Below, piece by piece: positions 47,934 through 63,784 of a DNA stretch of 64,000 bases. The translations under genes and the position numbers were made by a program. This DNA is from Chrysomallon squamiferum (Eukaryota; Mollusca; Gastropoda; Neomphalida; Peltospiridae). The DNA is taken from positions 24,427,822 through 24,491,821 of the forward strand of contig CM022671.1 of the NCBI GenBank assembly GCA_012295275.1. The letters run 5' to 3'. The notes beneath the pieces are model-generated. The model did not search any database and was not told the origin of the DNA. It saw only the letters and a program-made list of their open reading frames with translations. How positions within the stretch are numbered: position 1 is the stretch's first letter; the number at the start of each line of letters is the position of its first letter.

Positions 47934-48598
47934 ATATGTATGGTGTCTGCCCGGGAAGTCGACCAATTTTATTTTTGTTTAGTACGTAGACATATTTAAT
48001 TGGTTTGTAAGTTACGACAGCCATTTTTGTTAACAGCGAGACGAGAACCCTGAAGTAGACGGATCTAACTGGTTTGCATGTTCTGCTTTTTAAAGAAATA
48101 TTTGTATACAAGACCATCTATTTTTAACATAATCAATCTTTTTTCTTCAGAAAATACAAAAACTTTAAGGAATCTTGATAAATATGTAATTTAGTTTGTA
48201 ACTACATATGTATAACAACTATATGTTTATATCTTTTATTATCCTAATTTTTAGGTTTAATTTATTTCCCCTGTATTTGTATACTGTAACCTATTACACA
48301 GCTGTTTCTGTTTTGTAACTGTATTCTTGTCTGTTTTTGTGTTTATAGTCATGCTGTCTTTGGTAAATAAATAAACTGAACTGAAACTGAATTGTAGTAA
48401 TAGCAGTAGTAGTAATAATAGTATCACCTCGTTGTTACTTTTTGACTGCGCACACCGTCAACCAAGTAAAACACAATTAATGAGTCCCGGGACATCGACA
48501 GATCATCACTGGTACATTTCAGCCTGTCCCGCTAAGTAGACACAATTTTAAGATCATTTATACAAGTTGTCGACTTCACGGGCCATAAACATATGTAT
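47934..48598. mobile_element. Non-autonomous TIR element of 649 bases with 8-base target duplication
   Basis: The body is 47942-48590. Its left end contains GCCCGGGAAGTCGACCAATT and its right end, reverse complemented, GCCCGTGAAGTCGACAACTT. Over the terminal 31 bases about 22 positions match, and the inner GAAGTCGAC is exact. ATATGTAT flanks both sides (47934-47941 and 48591-48598), although the left copy lies in an (AT)n run, which weakens it. No transposase frame is present. The interior is AT-rich with one GC-richer block near 48420-48540. The superfamily is not determined. Confidence 0.65.
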
Positions 48599-49818
48599 AT
48601 CTATCTATCTCTCTCTATATATATATTCCATCAGTATCTTTAAATAGGGAGTTATATTTTATGAATATATTTTTGTATTATTTTACATTTTTTAGTGATA
48701 TCTTAAAATTTTTAACAAAATCATCAATGTCATACAAAAAAAGCTACAGGAATTTGTATATCGGTATATGTACGTGTACGTTTATGAGTATGTGTGTGTT
48801 TTGTGCGTGTGTTTTTGCGTGTCTGCTGTAATGAAACTGGTCTCAGATAGTCCTAGTACTAGTTCAGTACATTAATCTTTAAATATTATAATGACTGTTG
48901 TATTACAGCAAAAAGCCTTTGATTAATATAAATCCTGTTTTGGTTTGTTAGTAAATGCTTTTTCCTTTTATTTTATTTTATATTTGATACGGTGTTCTGG
49001 TGTTCGTATTGTTACTATAAACACAAATAGTAGCTGTCTGTGTTATATGCACATTAAAAACACATACGTATTTAACGAAAATATTTCATCATTTAACAAG
49101 TCATTCACCTCAGTGTTTTAATTTTTCTAATGTCTCTGACAAATCAATATCAGTATAGTTCTATTTTCTGTCAAAGTTGTGTGTAGTTCTGATGTTAGGC
49201 ATTAGGAGAAAAAGCAAATATTAACCAGCTACAGGCCATATTAACCTACTTTTTAAATTCTCATAGTAGTAGTAACGAAAAGAAAATTGTTCAAAAATGA
49301 ATCAACAATACTATTTAAAGTAGGTTTATGCGTTTAAATTAATATATCAGTTTACTTATTTTGATGAATTCTCAGAGTTGTTCAGAATTACTGTTATTGG
49401 TGCCTGGAACCTCAAAGATTTAGAACTTATCCTGTTAAAATTTCTGAAGCCATATTTTATATTGACATTAATGTTGGTTCTTCTTTTCAGATACTGAAGA
49501 AAATAACAACATGATTCTAAATAAAAGTAATCTTCTAGATGTGCTGTTAAAATAAACATTCCATATGTTACGTAGTAGGGCAGCGCATGGATGATTTGTC
49601 ACTGTACAGATGTGATATTACTTAAGAAGAAGACGGCTGTTAAAAATAAAACAAGAAAGTATTTTACAATGTGGTGTTTTAGTTTTTGTTACTGAATGTA
49701 AAAAGTAAAAAGAACGAAACACTAAGGACCTTTTCTTTACCTCGGAACAAACTTATGCAGAATTTACAATTTTCTAACAGCTAAAGGACACAATCTGACT
49801 TTGAACGATTTTATAACG
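48599..49818. other. Upstream region of the GPCR gene
   Basis: No other gene is seen. A TTCTAACAG acceptor-like site ends at about 49791, shortly before the ATG, so the 5' UTR may be spliced from an upstream non-coding exon that I cannot place. No clear TATA box. Confidence 0.4.
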
Positions 49819-51174
49819 ATGACTCAAGAGGAGAATGACTGCAGGTTTCTCAACATCACATCTTCCCAGACAGAGGACACAGTCTCTAGAGTTGCTCAGA
49901 TATCCTACATCTCTTTTCTGGGAACAAGTATTGTTGTCGGTGTCCCTGGAAATTTGCTGGTAGCCGCCGTGTATGGCTATCAAGAAAACAAATCTGCAAC
50001 TGATTGGCTCATTTTGTTTGCAGCTATATTCAACACACTGGTCTGTGGCCTTGATGTGCCCTTCCATCTCAGTTTTGAAACCGGAATGTGGAAAACTAAT
50101 CACCCCAGTGATACCATCTGTCAGCTGTTTGTTTGGATTTCACAGTCTTTAACTTTAGTCTCATGCCTCCTGATGTTTTTCTTAGCTTTTGATCGGTTTC
50201 AGAAAATCTGTTTCCCACTAAAAATGTGGATGAGTACAAAGACAGCCAAACAATCAAGTCTATTTTCTCTAGCGGCGTCCATGTTTGTGTCGACGCCCGT
50301 TTTTCTTTTGTTCGGTAATAATGCTGGTGGACAATGCAAGGTTCTGGAGAAATACGATAAATCACTGACAAATAAAATATATTTCACGAGCATATTTGCC
50401 GTTTTCGTCGTAATATTTATTTTAGTGTCGATTTTTTACTTTCTGATGGCAAGGAAAATGAGACAGAGAATGTTAATTCGGCAGAAATTAGGCAACTGTT
50501 TGTCTGAAAGAAAAAGTGAACCAAGAAAACAGATAATGCATGAAGTGATCTCTATCGCGAGTACCTCGAACGGTTCACCGCAGCCGTCTATTACCATACA
50601 AATCACAGACTCCTCGGTGAATGGTTCCATGGAAAACGTATCAACTAATAAAAAACGCTTAGCCAAAAGATCGTGGAGCAGCGATTCAGAGTCATCGGAG
50701 AAATCCCAGTGCTCGAATGCATCACCCGGTCCCAACACGCCTACATTTCACGACCAGTTTCTGCTGCAAGTGCCAAGTTCCTTCTCTCATCCGGAAGCAG
50801 AATTGTCATCAGGACCTCCTCACAGCACCGACATCTTCACGGCCTCGACCTTCGTGTCGTCTGCGAAGAATGAATCACTTCTGTCGGAGAATAGAAAAAT
50901 GAGTACTTCCTGCGAAAACCGCATAACGGCTGTTTTGTTCGCGATTACCCTTCTGTTTATTTTCAGCTGGATATTGCCGTGGTATGTTTGGTTGTACCGA
51001 TACTACACGCCAACTGCTTGTCCAGAGTATCATCGGCTGAGTACGGCCGCTTTGCGTTACGGTCCTCAGATGTACATCTTGTATCATATGAGCAATCCTG
51101 TAGTCTTCACCTTCATGAGCAGATCGTTCAGAGAGAACGTGAAAACACATGTTAGAACATTATTAAAGATCTGA
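49819..51174 (+). CDS. Rhodopsin-family (class A) G protein-coupled receptor, single coding exon, orphan
   Basis: Start chosen at the ATG at 49819; the frame is open back to 49801, but only through a TTG. The product has 451 aa. Its N-terminus carries a glycosylation site (N12, NITS). Seven hydrophobic segments are visible. TM1 has PGNLLV (the GN signature). The conserved disulphide pair is C101 (start of TM3) and C173 (second extracellular loop). The TM3 end is DRF at 125-127 instead of DRY, TM6 has FSWILPW, and TM7 ends NPVVF at 426-430 in place of NPxxY. The third intracellular loop is very long (about residues 211-366) and rich in Ser, with likely kinase sites (SWSSDSESSEKS). The C-tail is short. 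The ligand cannot be read from sequence; the divergent DRF and NPxxF suggest a lineage-specific peptide or orphan receptor. The CDS has no intron, and AATAAA signals follow at 51455 and 51635. Confidence 0.88.
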   Translation: MTQEENDCRFLNITSSQTEDTVSRVAQISYISFLGTSIVVGVPGNLLVAAVYGYQENKSATDWLILFAAIFNTLVCGLDVPFHLSFETGMWKTNHPSDTICQLFVWISQSLTLVSCLLMFFLAFDRFQKICFPLKMWMSTKTAKQSSLFSLAASMFVSTPVFLLFGNNAGGQCKVLEKYDKSLTNKIYFTSIFAVFVVIFILVSIFYFLMARKMRQRMLIRQKLGNCLSERKSEPRKQIMHEVISIASTSNGSPQPSITIQITDSSVNGSMENVSTNKKRLAKRSWSSDSESSEKSQCSNASPGPNTPTFHDQFLLQVPSSFSHPEAELSSGPPHSTDIFTASTFVSSAKNESLLSENRKMSTSCENRITAVLFAITLLFIFSWILPWYVWLYRYYTPTACPEYHRLSTAALRYGPQMYILYHMSNPVVFTFMSRSFRENVKTHVRTLLKI

Positions 51175-53425
51175 AACTACAGAAAACAAAAAGAAAATCT
51201 GTTTTGTAATACTGCAATGTAACAGAAGCAAAACGTAAATGAATTTTAAAAAGTCTTTTCTAAATATTTTATGTAACATGTTTTCAGTATCATGAAAAAT
51301 TTAATTTATGTTTGAAATTTAAATGTAACTATTTTATTTCAGAATGAATTATTAAAAAGAATGTTTAAGTTATATTTTCTCATTAATTCGGAGAAAATTA
51401 AAAAAATTCACTGAAAGTCAAAAAATAGAACTAAAATATATCAAAATACATTTCAATAAACAGAACATAGTTTTGCACAAGAGAGACAATTAAAAACCAA
51501 AACATACTGATTATATTACTTTATCATACATTGTGTTAACACAGAATTAGGACCTGTGTGTTTATATATTTTTTCAAATAATACACATTCTGATATTTAG
51601 ATATCTAAAAATGATATGTTAAAATACTTTTATTAATAAAAGCATGGTAAATGTTTCAAACATCGAGTATTAGTATTTATTCAGAAGCAATTAAAAGTTT
51701 GGCAGCAAATATTTACTTTGATTGTTTTCATCATTTAAATTTGAATTTAAAGTATAGCTTTTAACCATATCTAAGACCTAAATATTTCCGCCTTCTTTTA
51801 TTTTTGCATCAGAATTTTATGGAAATTAAAAACCTTTGTAAATTAATTGTAGTACTTTGTTATAAATGATTTAAGCGTTAAAATATTTGCTTTTGGCATT
51901 TACACATGCCCACATAATGTGCAGAATTTTATCTGTTCATTATATATACGTCGTGAGTAAATGCTCTATAGACACACGCAAGTACACATACACACTCTAT
52001 CTTTATCTAAATACAACATTCTCCAAAATACAGTTATCTTTTCTAAATGATTACCTCGTATATATTTGTATTATTAATGAGGGGTTTTTTGTCAGTTTAT
52101 CTATTATGGTAAACATAACACAAAATAAAGAAAATTGTCGATCAGTTTATAAGTTTTATATTATATGAATTACATATTAAATTAACTGTTCTTAAAAAAA
52201 AAATAAAAGAAATGAAAGAAGCATTCGCGATTTGTTCATCTGTTATGGAGTTTTTTATGTTAGTTTTCATACGCTGGCTTTCTGCTTTTAGAAACAAAAA
52301 CTATGGCCAAGCTAAATAGATGAACGGGAAAACGAAAATTAGTATTATTGTTTGTAATCTTGGGTTAGCTACTTTTATAGTGCTGTTCAGTCATATAAGA
52401 CTACTTGGATTCGATCTCTCGCCTTGTCGAAATACATTCTTAACTATTATGTAATATAGAGCTTTAATGATTTATAAATTTGTTATTATGATAAAGAAAT
52501 GTATGTTTTTAAACAATAAAACACGATAAATAGAATAAAGTGTTCATCTTTATTAATATTTTCTCTATTTGTTTTTTCTTTTTCTTTTTTTAGGGGGGTT
52601 GTTTGTTGTTGGGGTTTTTTTTTTTTTTCAGTTTTTGTTGTTTTTAAAATTTATTCTTAGTTATCTAATCTATTGAACATCAATTTGACTAAAACATTAC
52701 AAATATCTTTTTCCCATATCTAACGAAAATAAAATTACCAACTCATAAACTGCGTTTTTATTATCGCTTCTTGAACTGCATTTTATTAATATGACTGAAA
52801 TCTGTTTTATTAAAATACACACGAATTAAACAGAATTACCTAAAATTCTAATAAAATTCGATTCTATATAAATTCTGCAACAGTCTTTCTAAGTTAATTA
52901 TTAAATCTTTTTAGTATATAACTGCATTTCATTTATACTTCAGTCTATATCTATGTGGTTAATGTTGTTTTGAAAGACTAATATAACATCGGTATATTTT
53001 TTTTTTTTTAAATTAAATAGATGAGGACCAAATTTTCTAATACTGAAGGTCGGCATGTATGGCGGACCTTGGTTTAGGACCATGAGTCATTCATGTACAG
53101 TGCGTGAGAAAGATCGTATAAAATTAGTATTGCGTGATTTATCCAACAAAACTGATAACTGACAAAGCACTGAAATTAATCTTACGTTGACATTTGCAGA
53201 TAATTACTTATTTAATTACTTAAATGTTTTTTAATCTATTAAAAGATGATAGCTTCTTATTTTGACCGTTAGTAATATGCTTCCTAATTTTACCCATTGC
53301 TCCACATGGATAGATAGATAAATCGATAGACAGATAGATAGATAAAGAGATATACGGATATGTGAATGGTCGGGTGGATGGAACGATAGAAATATAGAGA
53401 TAGAAAGATTAACAGACAGATAGAC

Positions 53426-53456
<31 letters not shown>

Positions 53457-53880
53457 TAGATAGAAAAAGAGCTAGACTGATTGATGAATGATATGGTGGA
53501 TAGATAGACTGACAGACAGATTTATTAGATAAATAGATAGCTGGATAGATACATAGATGGATGGATAGATCGACAGACAGACAGACAGACAGAGTCCGAT
53601 ATGGAAAGAAAGACAGAGACAAATTTTGTTTATAACATTTATAAAGATATAACATGGAATCTATGATTCAATAATTCTCGTCACCCTCTCAGTGACTAAC
53701 TAAATGCTTTGATTACTGCAGTCATTACGGACATTAAACAGGGTTGATGTGATTACTGAGCATAAACAACAGTAATTAAGACTATCAAATTAATATAACC
53801 TTTCCGGGAAAATAAAAAAAACAAGGATCATTTCCCTCAGAACCTTACTTCTAAATTAACTTGTCAAACAATTTAACCTT
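51175..53880. other. Intergenic stretch between the GPCR and VWA gene B
   Basis: GPCR 3' UTR signals (AATAAA at 51455-51460 and 51635-51640) come first. After that I see no exon. A GATA/GACA/GGAT microsatellite field occupies 53300-53600. Confidence 0.6.
53305..53600. repeat. GATA/GACA microsatellite field
   Basis: About 300 bases of imperfect tetranucleotide repeats mixing GATA, GACA and GGAT units, read on the + strand. The reverse-strand frame crossing it is an artefact. Confidence 0.95.
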
Positions 53881-53890
53881 TTCAAGAACA

Positions 53891-53897
53891 TATAAAA
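53891..53897 (+). promoter_or_regulatory. TATA box of VWA gene B
   Basis: TATAAAA lies 55 bases before the ATG at 53946. A start site about 30 bases downstream would leave a 5' UTR of roughly 25 bases. This supports the choice of first exon. Confidence 0.7.
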
Positions 53898-53945
53898 AGC
53901 ACGAGTCTGCTGTCGTATACTTCGCCAGTATTTTTTGAAAACATC

Positions 53946-58563
<4,618 letters not shown>

Positions 58564-58594
58564 AGTCTGGGTGCTTTTTTTATAACCACCGAGA

Positions 58595-58600
58595 AATAAA
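58595..58600 (+). terminator. Poly(A) signal of VWA gene B
   Basis: AATAAA lies 32 bases after the stop codon at 58561-58563, giving a very short 3' UTR. Confidence 0.6.
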
Positions 58601-61240
58601 TTAAAGTTTGCTAATAATTAAATTTAGGTTTTTTCATTTCTTACTTGTTCCTTACTGTTACGGGACTCCCTACAATTTGACATTTATCAGTAAATGGTTT
58701 CTTTTACCATCCAGTTTTAACAAGTATAGGACAAAATATAGGACAATAATAACAAATAAAGTTAACAAGTCATATACGTTTTGGTACAGTCAATGTAATT
58801 GTTCTAAATATAAAGTTTAGTCAGAGATCTGGATTAGGATTATGTTATAAACAAAATTTCAGATGGTTAGATGCTTTTTTTTTTTTTTTTTGTATATATT
58901 GTATTAAAAAAAATCTAAGACAGTTATACACTTTTTCGACAGTTTTTGAGTGTATTACATAATAGAAAATTGTTGACTTTATTCTGTTAATAAAGATAAT
59001 TGTTCATGGATTGTGTTTCTTTTATTAATAAAATTTACAATAATTTCTATAGTGTTAAAGTAACAGTACCAAAGCTGTCTTTAATCTCAGTCTTGGGTAA
59101 ACAGTTCAATAATGCGAAGACAAATCTAATAGTTTTATTGTAAATCTATACAAAACTTATCTCTTGATTTAATTTTTTTTTAATATATGGGTCATTCCAT
59201 GTCAAATCACCCAGTCGGTTAAACCCGACAGTCTCAGATTTTTCCTGAAACTTCGCATACTTGTTGATTGGGATCCCACACCACTAAATCCGAAATTTGA
59301 CCCAAATATGGCCCCCCGAATTTTGAGATTTGTGACCAAAATGGGCATGACCACCAATCTTTGAACCCTCATATCTCAGGAACTATTGGGCCAATCTTCA
59401 TAAAATTGGTATTGTTGAAAAGGCAATATGATAATGAAAACTAATATAACTTACAATAAGCTGAAACAATGTTGTTTATTTTTTTATTTTTTTTAAATAC
59501 CTTACCTCTGATCTAGCACTTGCAAGAAGCATCAACTTCTTTCCTTTGTACTCAACAATGACATATCCTTACACTTCCCTTTAGATCTCTACCATATTGG
59601 ATGTACATCCTCTCATCTGTGATCTGGGTGAACAAGCTTTAAATATCTTTAATATCCCGAGCTATACACTAGATCTTTTGATGTAAGAAATTTTTTGATA
59701 AATACATGAAGCTATGAAATGATCAAGACGTTTAGTTGTTTCTAAATTTATTATGTATGTAAAGATACATATGTTTGTAAAATACACCAAATAAAGTCCA
59801 ATCGCTCCTAAATCTTACAGACCATCTAAACATGATGCTAAAACGGGTTATTGCTGCTTGGATTTCCTCCACACGGATTTTGTCCTGGGTTCAGTTCAAT
59901 ATACATGTTATTGGTATGTTAAAAACATTAACTGTGTGTGTGTATATATATATATATTTTTTTTTTTTAATGCTTAGTTGTCTGTAGAATCCTAACAAAT
60001 TTAAATACAATAGTATACAAAATATCTCTCCTGACAAAATATTAATATTTAAGAAAATGGATGCTGTTTTGATTTTACAATTAAAGCATACATAAAATCA
60101 GTTTAAAAAAAATAATAAATAAAATAAATAAATACTCTATGATTGTTGGGGTTTTTGTTGTTGTTCGTTTCTCTTTTGCAACAGTGTTCTTCAGATACAT
60201 ATACATAATTAAATTCAACAAAAAGTATAATTTGAATTACAAACAGCCAAAATATATAATCATATAAAACACTGAAGCAGACAAACTCATACTTTATAAC
60301 AATTAATACAAACCAAAATTAAAAATGTAATTCTTATATCAATTTCTAGCTCAAACGTTGTAATAACTGTTTAAGTTACTCATGACAACAACAAAAAATG
60401 TTCATTTGCATTCATTTATTTTCCACATTTTATTTGGATACATTACATATCAATAAACAGTGATGCTTGTATGAAGGACGGAAATGGATATCAACAAAAA
60501 AAATAAAGTACAGTGAATAGATTATGCTTCCTTTTGCTGAGCTTCAGGTTTATTTTTATATTATTTTTTTTTCTCTCTCTCTCTCCATTTTCCTCCATTT
60601 TTAGTATTATAAAAGTGAAAATGCATACATAATATTCAAGATGAAAATAACTATATTATGAATAAATAAATAAATTCAAATAATTTTGTTATTTGTAAAA
60701 GCAATACAAAAGATATTCAATTAATGACAGAATTTCGACTGAATGTAAATGGACGGACAACAAGTGTATTACATTCAAACAATGCTAATAATAATAAATT
60801 AAATATGCACAAGGACAAATATTAAGCAGTTACTGAAATAAAACAGTCAGCAGTAAGATTTTCAAATGCATGTTACTAAACTTAGTTTTACATGATACAG
60901 TTACATACATATTTGAATATATTCAAACAGATGTTTTTCATTTTACATATATACATGTATGGATGTGTGTGTTTCACATATAACAATTTCTGAACAGGAA
61001 TACAACTGTGTCAAATAATTGTTAAGTATTGCATATAACATCGTAAGGAAATATTTTTAATATTATGTTTCCAGACAAATACAAAATATAAAATCAAAAT
61101 AAAAGTTTCTAAAACTTTGGTATTGACCCAGATACTCCTAATGGTGATTTGAAAAATACATTTAAAAAAAAGTTATTTTAAACTTATATTTTAAATAATT
61201 TTATTATATTACTTTTATATATATATATATATATATATAC
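58601..61240. other. Intergenic stretch with a dispersed-repeat-like block
   Basis: No gene seen. At about 59185-59420 a more complex block (GTCATTCCATGTCAAATCAC onward) contrasts with the AT-rich surroundings and looks like a fragment of a dispersed repeat. It has no useful reading frame. The rest is AT-rich, with (AT)n near 59944 and a CT run near 60575. Confidence 0.5.
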
Positions 61241-61826
61241 ATATTTATTTATTTATTTTCATGTCAGACAGGTATTTCCATCAATCCTCCAGAAGCAAAC
61301 ACTGGATTCTTTCCTGTTCCAACACATTCCCAACACTAGTGTATTCAAAGACCATGCTTTGTATTTTTCTGTCTATGTGTTGGTGCATCAGAAGGATTCC
61401 TTCACATTAGATATGTATTTCATCACTCTTCCTCATGGCATTATTTCCAGTTCCAGCCTGTGCCCCAATACCAGCCTATCAAAAGCCATGCATATATTTT
61501 TCTGTCTATGGGAAGGATTCGTTGTTAACAATCAATAATGACTGCCTATAGAGCAGTGTCGGCAGTAGGATTACTTTTCTCTGAACACATCATCACATTG
61601 TGAAATACTATGTTCACATTTAACGAATATTCACAACAAAATAGGTCTTTCATAAAGAACAAATGCACCTGATTTAAATAATCCAACAGTTTAACCACCC
61701 CATCAATGCATCTGAAGTAAGCCTGAACTGCAGCTGTTATAATATATGCATGTAATGTTTTACTGTGTCATCTTTTACACAGACTGGATTCTCTTTAACT
61801 CCTGTGTTACGTGGAGAGATTGCTCT
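61241..61826 (-). terminator. 3' UTR of the STK36-like gene
   Basis: The less AT-rich sequence downstream of the minus-strand stop ends at AATAAA signals (TTTATT on the + strand at 61244-61257), about 575 bases after the stop. Inside it a segment is imperfectly repeated (around 61320-61403 and 61450-61524), sharing TTTTTCTGTCTATG and AGGATTC. Confidence 0.5.
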
Positions 61827-63784
61827 CTAACTCTGAAGAACACGAATAAGCTTGCTGCAGTGTGATATCACTGTTGCCTCTCCTGGGTTGCTAAGAGCGC
61901 TGTCGGGTCTCGACAGCTGTGAAGGAGGACGAGAATTTGCTGTTGGAGGGCGAGGTGTAATAATAGCCTCTGCCAATCCTGACAGTTTGTCTACAGCATT
62001 GGAGGATATCATTTCCTGGAAGAAAAACAATTATAAAACATTTGTGAAGAAATAGTGGAAAATGTAAAAAAAAAAAAAAAAAAAATATTTTATTTATTTG
62101 TTTATTTATTTTATTATTTTAAGTAAAATTAATATGTTGTTGTCTGCAGAAAGGAAGGAACAAAATATCTCTTGCTGCTAATCTGTAAAGAGTAACCCAT
62201 GAAGTTGTATCAGCAGATGTATCATTCTTATTACCAAAAAAAAAAATTTTAACTTTAAAAAACAAACAAATAAACAGCAAAAAAAAACACTAACAAAAAA
62301 AATGATAACTGTTCATCCATGTCCAGGAATTATTATAAATATAGAACATATTACAAAATTAACAATCTAACTTTGTTCATTCACTGATTCAGTCAACAAC
62401 CTGGATGTCTTTCTCAGATAGAGATATAACAAAGCTTTTCTTTTATACTTTATCTTTTATTTTTATTTTATTTTTATCTTAATCTGTCTTATACAAAGTC
62501 TTTCTTTTTCATATCATATTTTCTTTTCATTTTCCATTTTTCTTAACCTGTTTTATATGGCTTAATAGTTCTATAAATAAAAGATAAACTAAAATACTTT
62601 TCTCAGTTCTTCCTGCTGTGCAAGGCTGCGTAGAGCTAAGAGAGCACTGACTTGAACACTGGACTGTGTGTCTGTGTGAACAATGTCAATCAGACTGAAA
62701 AATAAACACACATCACTGTTAATACTTCTCTGCTTAAACTCTGATAATTAAGTGTATAAAACACAGTCAGTGGTTTTGTTTCTTCTTCCTTCTTTTTTTA
62801 TGTGAGAATTGAAAAATGTAAATGGTGGAAGAATTCTTTTTTTTCTTTTTTTTTTTCTTTCTGTTTGCCAGGTTCAGTGACTTTTAGACGATTTTATTTT
62901 TTATGTATATTTTTCTTTGTTTCTTTGTTTGTTTATTAAACATTTTAACTTTTTTTATTTTTTTTTATAAATTTCTTTTGTTGTTTTCTTTATCTGTCTA
63001 ATTTTGGGAGTCTAGCTTCAACTACAATTATCCATGTATGTTATAAATGAATCAGTAATAACAATGATAAAGATTAGAACTACTTACTGCTGTATGACTT
63101 TTGCCTTTTTCATATCGGCACATAGGGAATTGGTGTGCATTCCAAGATTACCACAAGCACCTGAAAATGTAAAAGACATGTCAACCAAACTGTAAACAAA
63201 GTTTCTTTATGTGTTTTAAAAATCACTTATGAGTAATGAACATATTAATGAGTTTCATAACACATTCTGCAGACAGGATTTATTAAGTTTAAATATTAAC
63301 TTGTTGTTGATCTTACAGGCCATTAAAAACACTACAACTTAAGTAAATTGACTACATGTTTCATCTACTGGGATAAAGTGTGTGCAGTAATTTGAAATAT
63401 GAAATCATTATATTAATATTCTAAATTAACAAGTGAACTTGGTTATATTGTGTAAACTAAACATTCCTGATACATTCTGAGATATAAGCACTGGTTTCAT
63501 CACTTTTACTTGGATGTCACAATTTTCAGTGTAATATTTATAACAATTTACAGGCTGCCTTTGCCTTAGTTTTAGTTACATGGCACTAATTTTCATTATA
63601 TAACTGTTACTGGAAAACCGTATTAGTCTGTGTAAAATCTATTATAAAACTCACTGGCTGCATTTGCTCTGGTTTTAGTCACAGGGTCTCTGAGAAGATC
63701 AACCAAGTGAGGAATGGCAGACTTCAATTTGAGGTACAACTCACTGTTGTGATAACTGGCATTGCCAACTGCATAACTTGAACC
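61827..63784 (-). CDS. STK36: STK36/Fused-like kinase, C-terminal armadillo-type region, last 4 exons, partial
   Basis: Exons in transcription order: 63655-63784, 63088-63160, 62598-62694, 61827-62015. Donors are GTGAGT, GTAAGT and a weaker GTATTT; acceptors are AG; phases agree. The visible part is about 163 aa and the gene continues past the window edge. The peptide reads as armadillo/HEAT-type helices: YAVGNASYHNSELY, PHLVDLLRDPVTKTRANAAS, CGNLGMHT, VSALLALRSLAQQEEL. A Pro/Ser-rich linker (PRPPTANSRPPSQLSRP) and a final helix CSKLIRVLQS follow. This order, including the closing S/P linker and KLI helix, is what I know from the C-terminus of vertebrate STK36, a Hedgehog-pathway and motile-cilium protein. 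The N-terminal kinase domain is outside the window, so the kinase itself is inferred. Another armadillo-repeat ciliary protein is the alternative. Confidence 0.72.

Noticed and set aside
49801-49818. GPCR start at 49801
   Set aside because: The codon there is TTG. The first in-frame ATG is 49819, and a receptor start is normal there.
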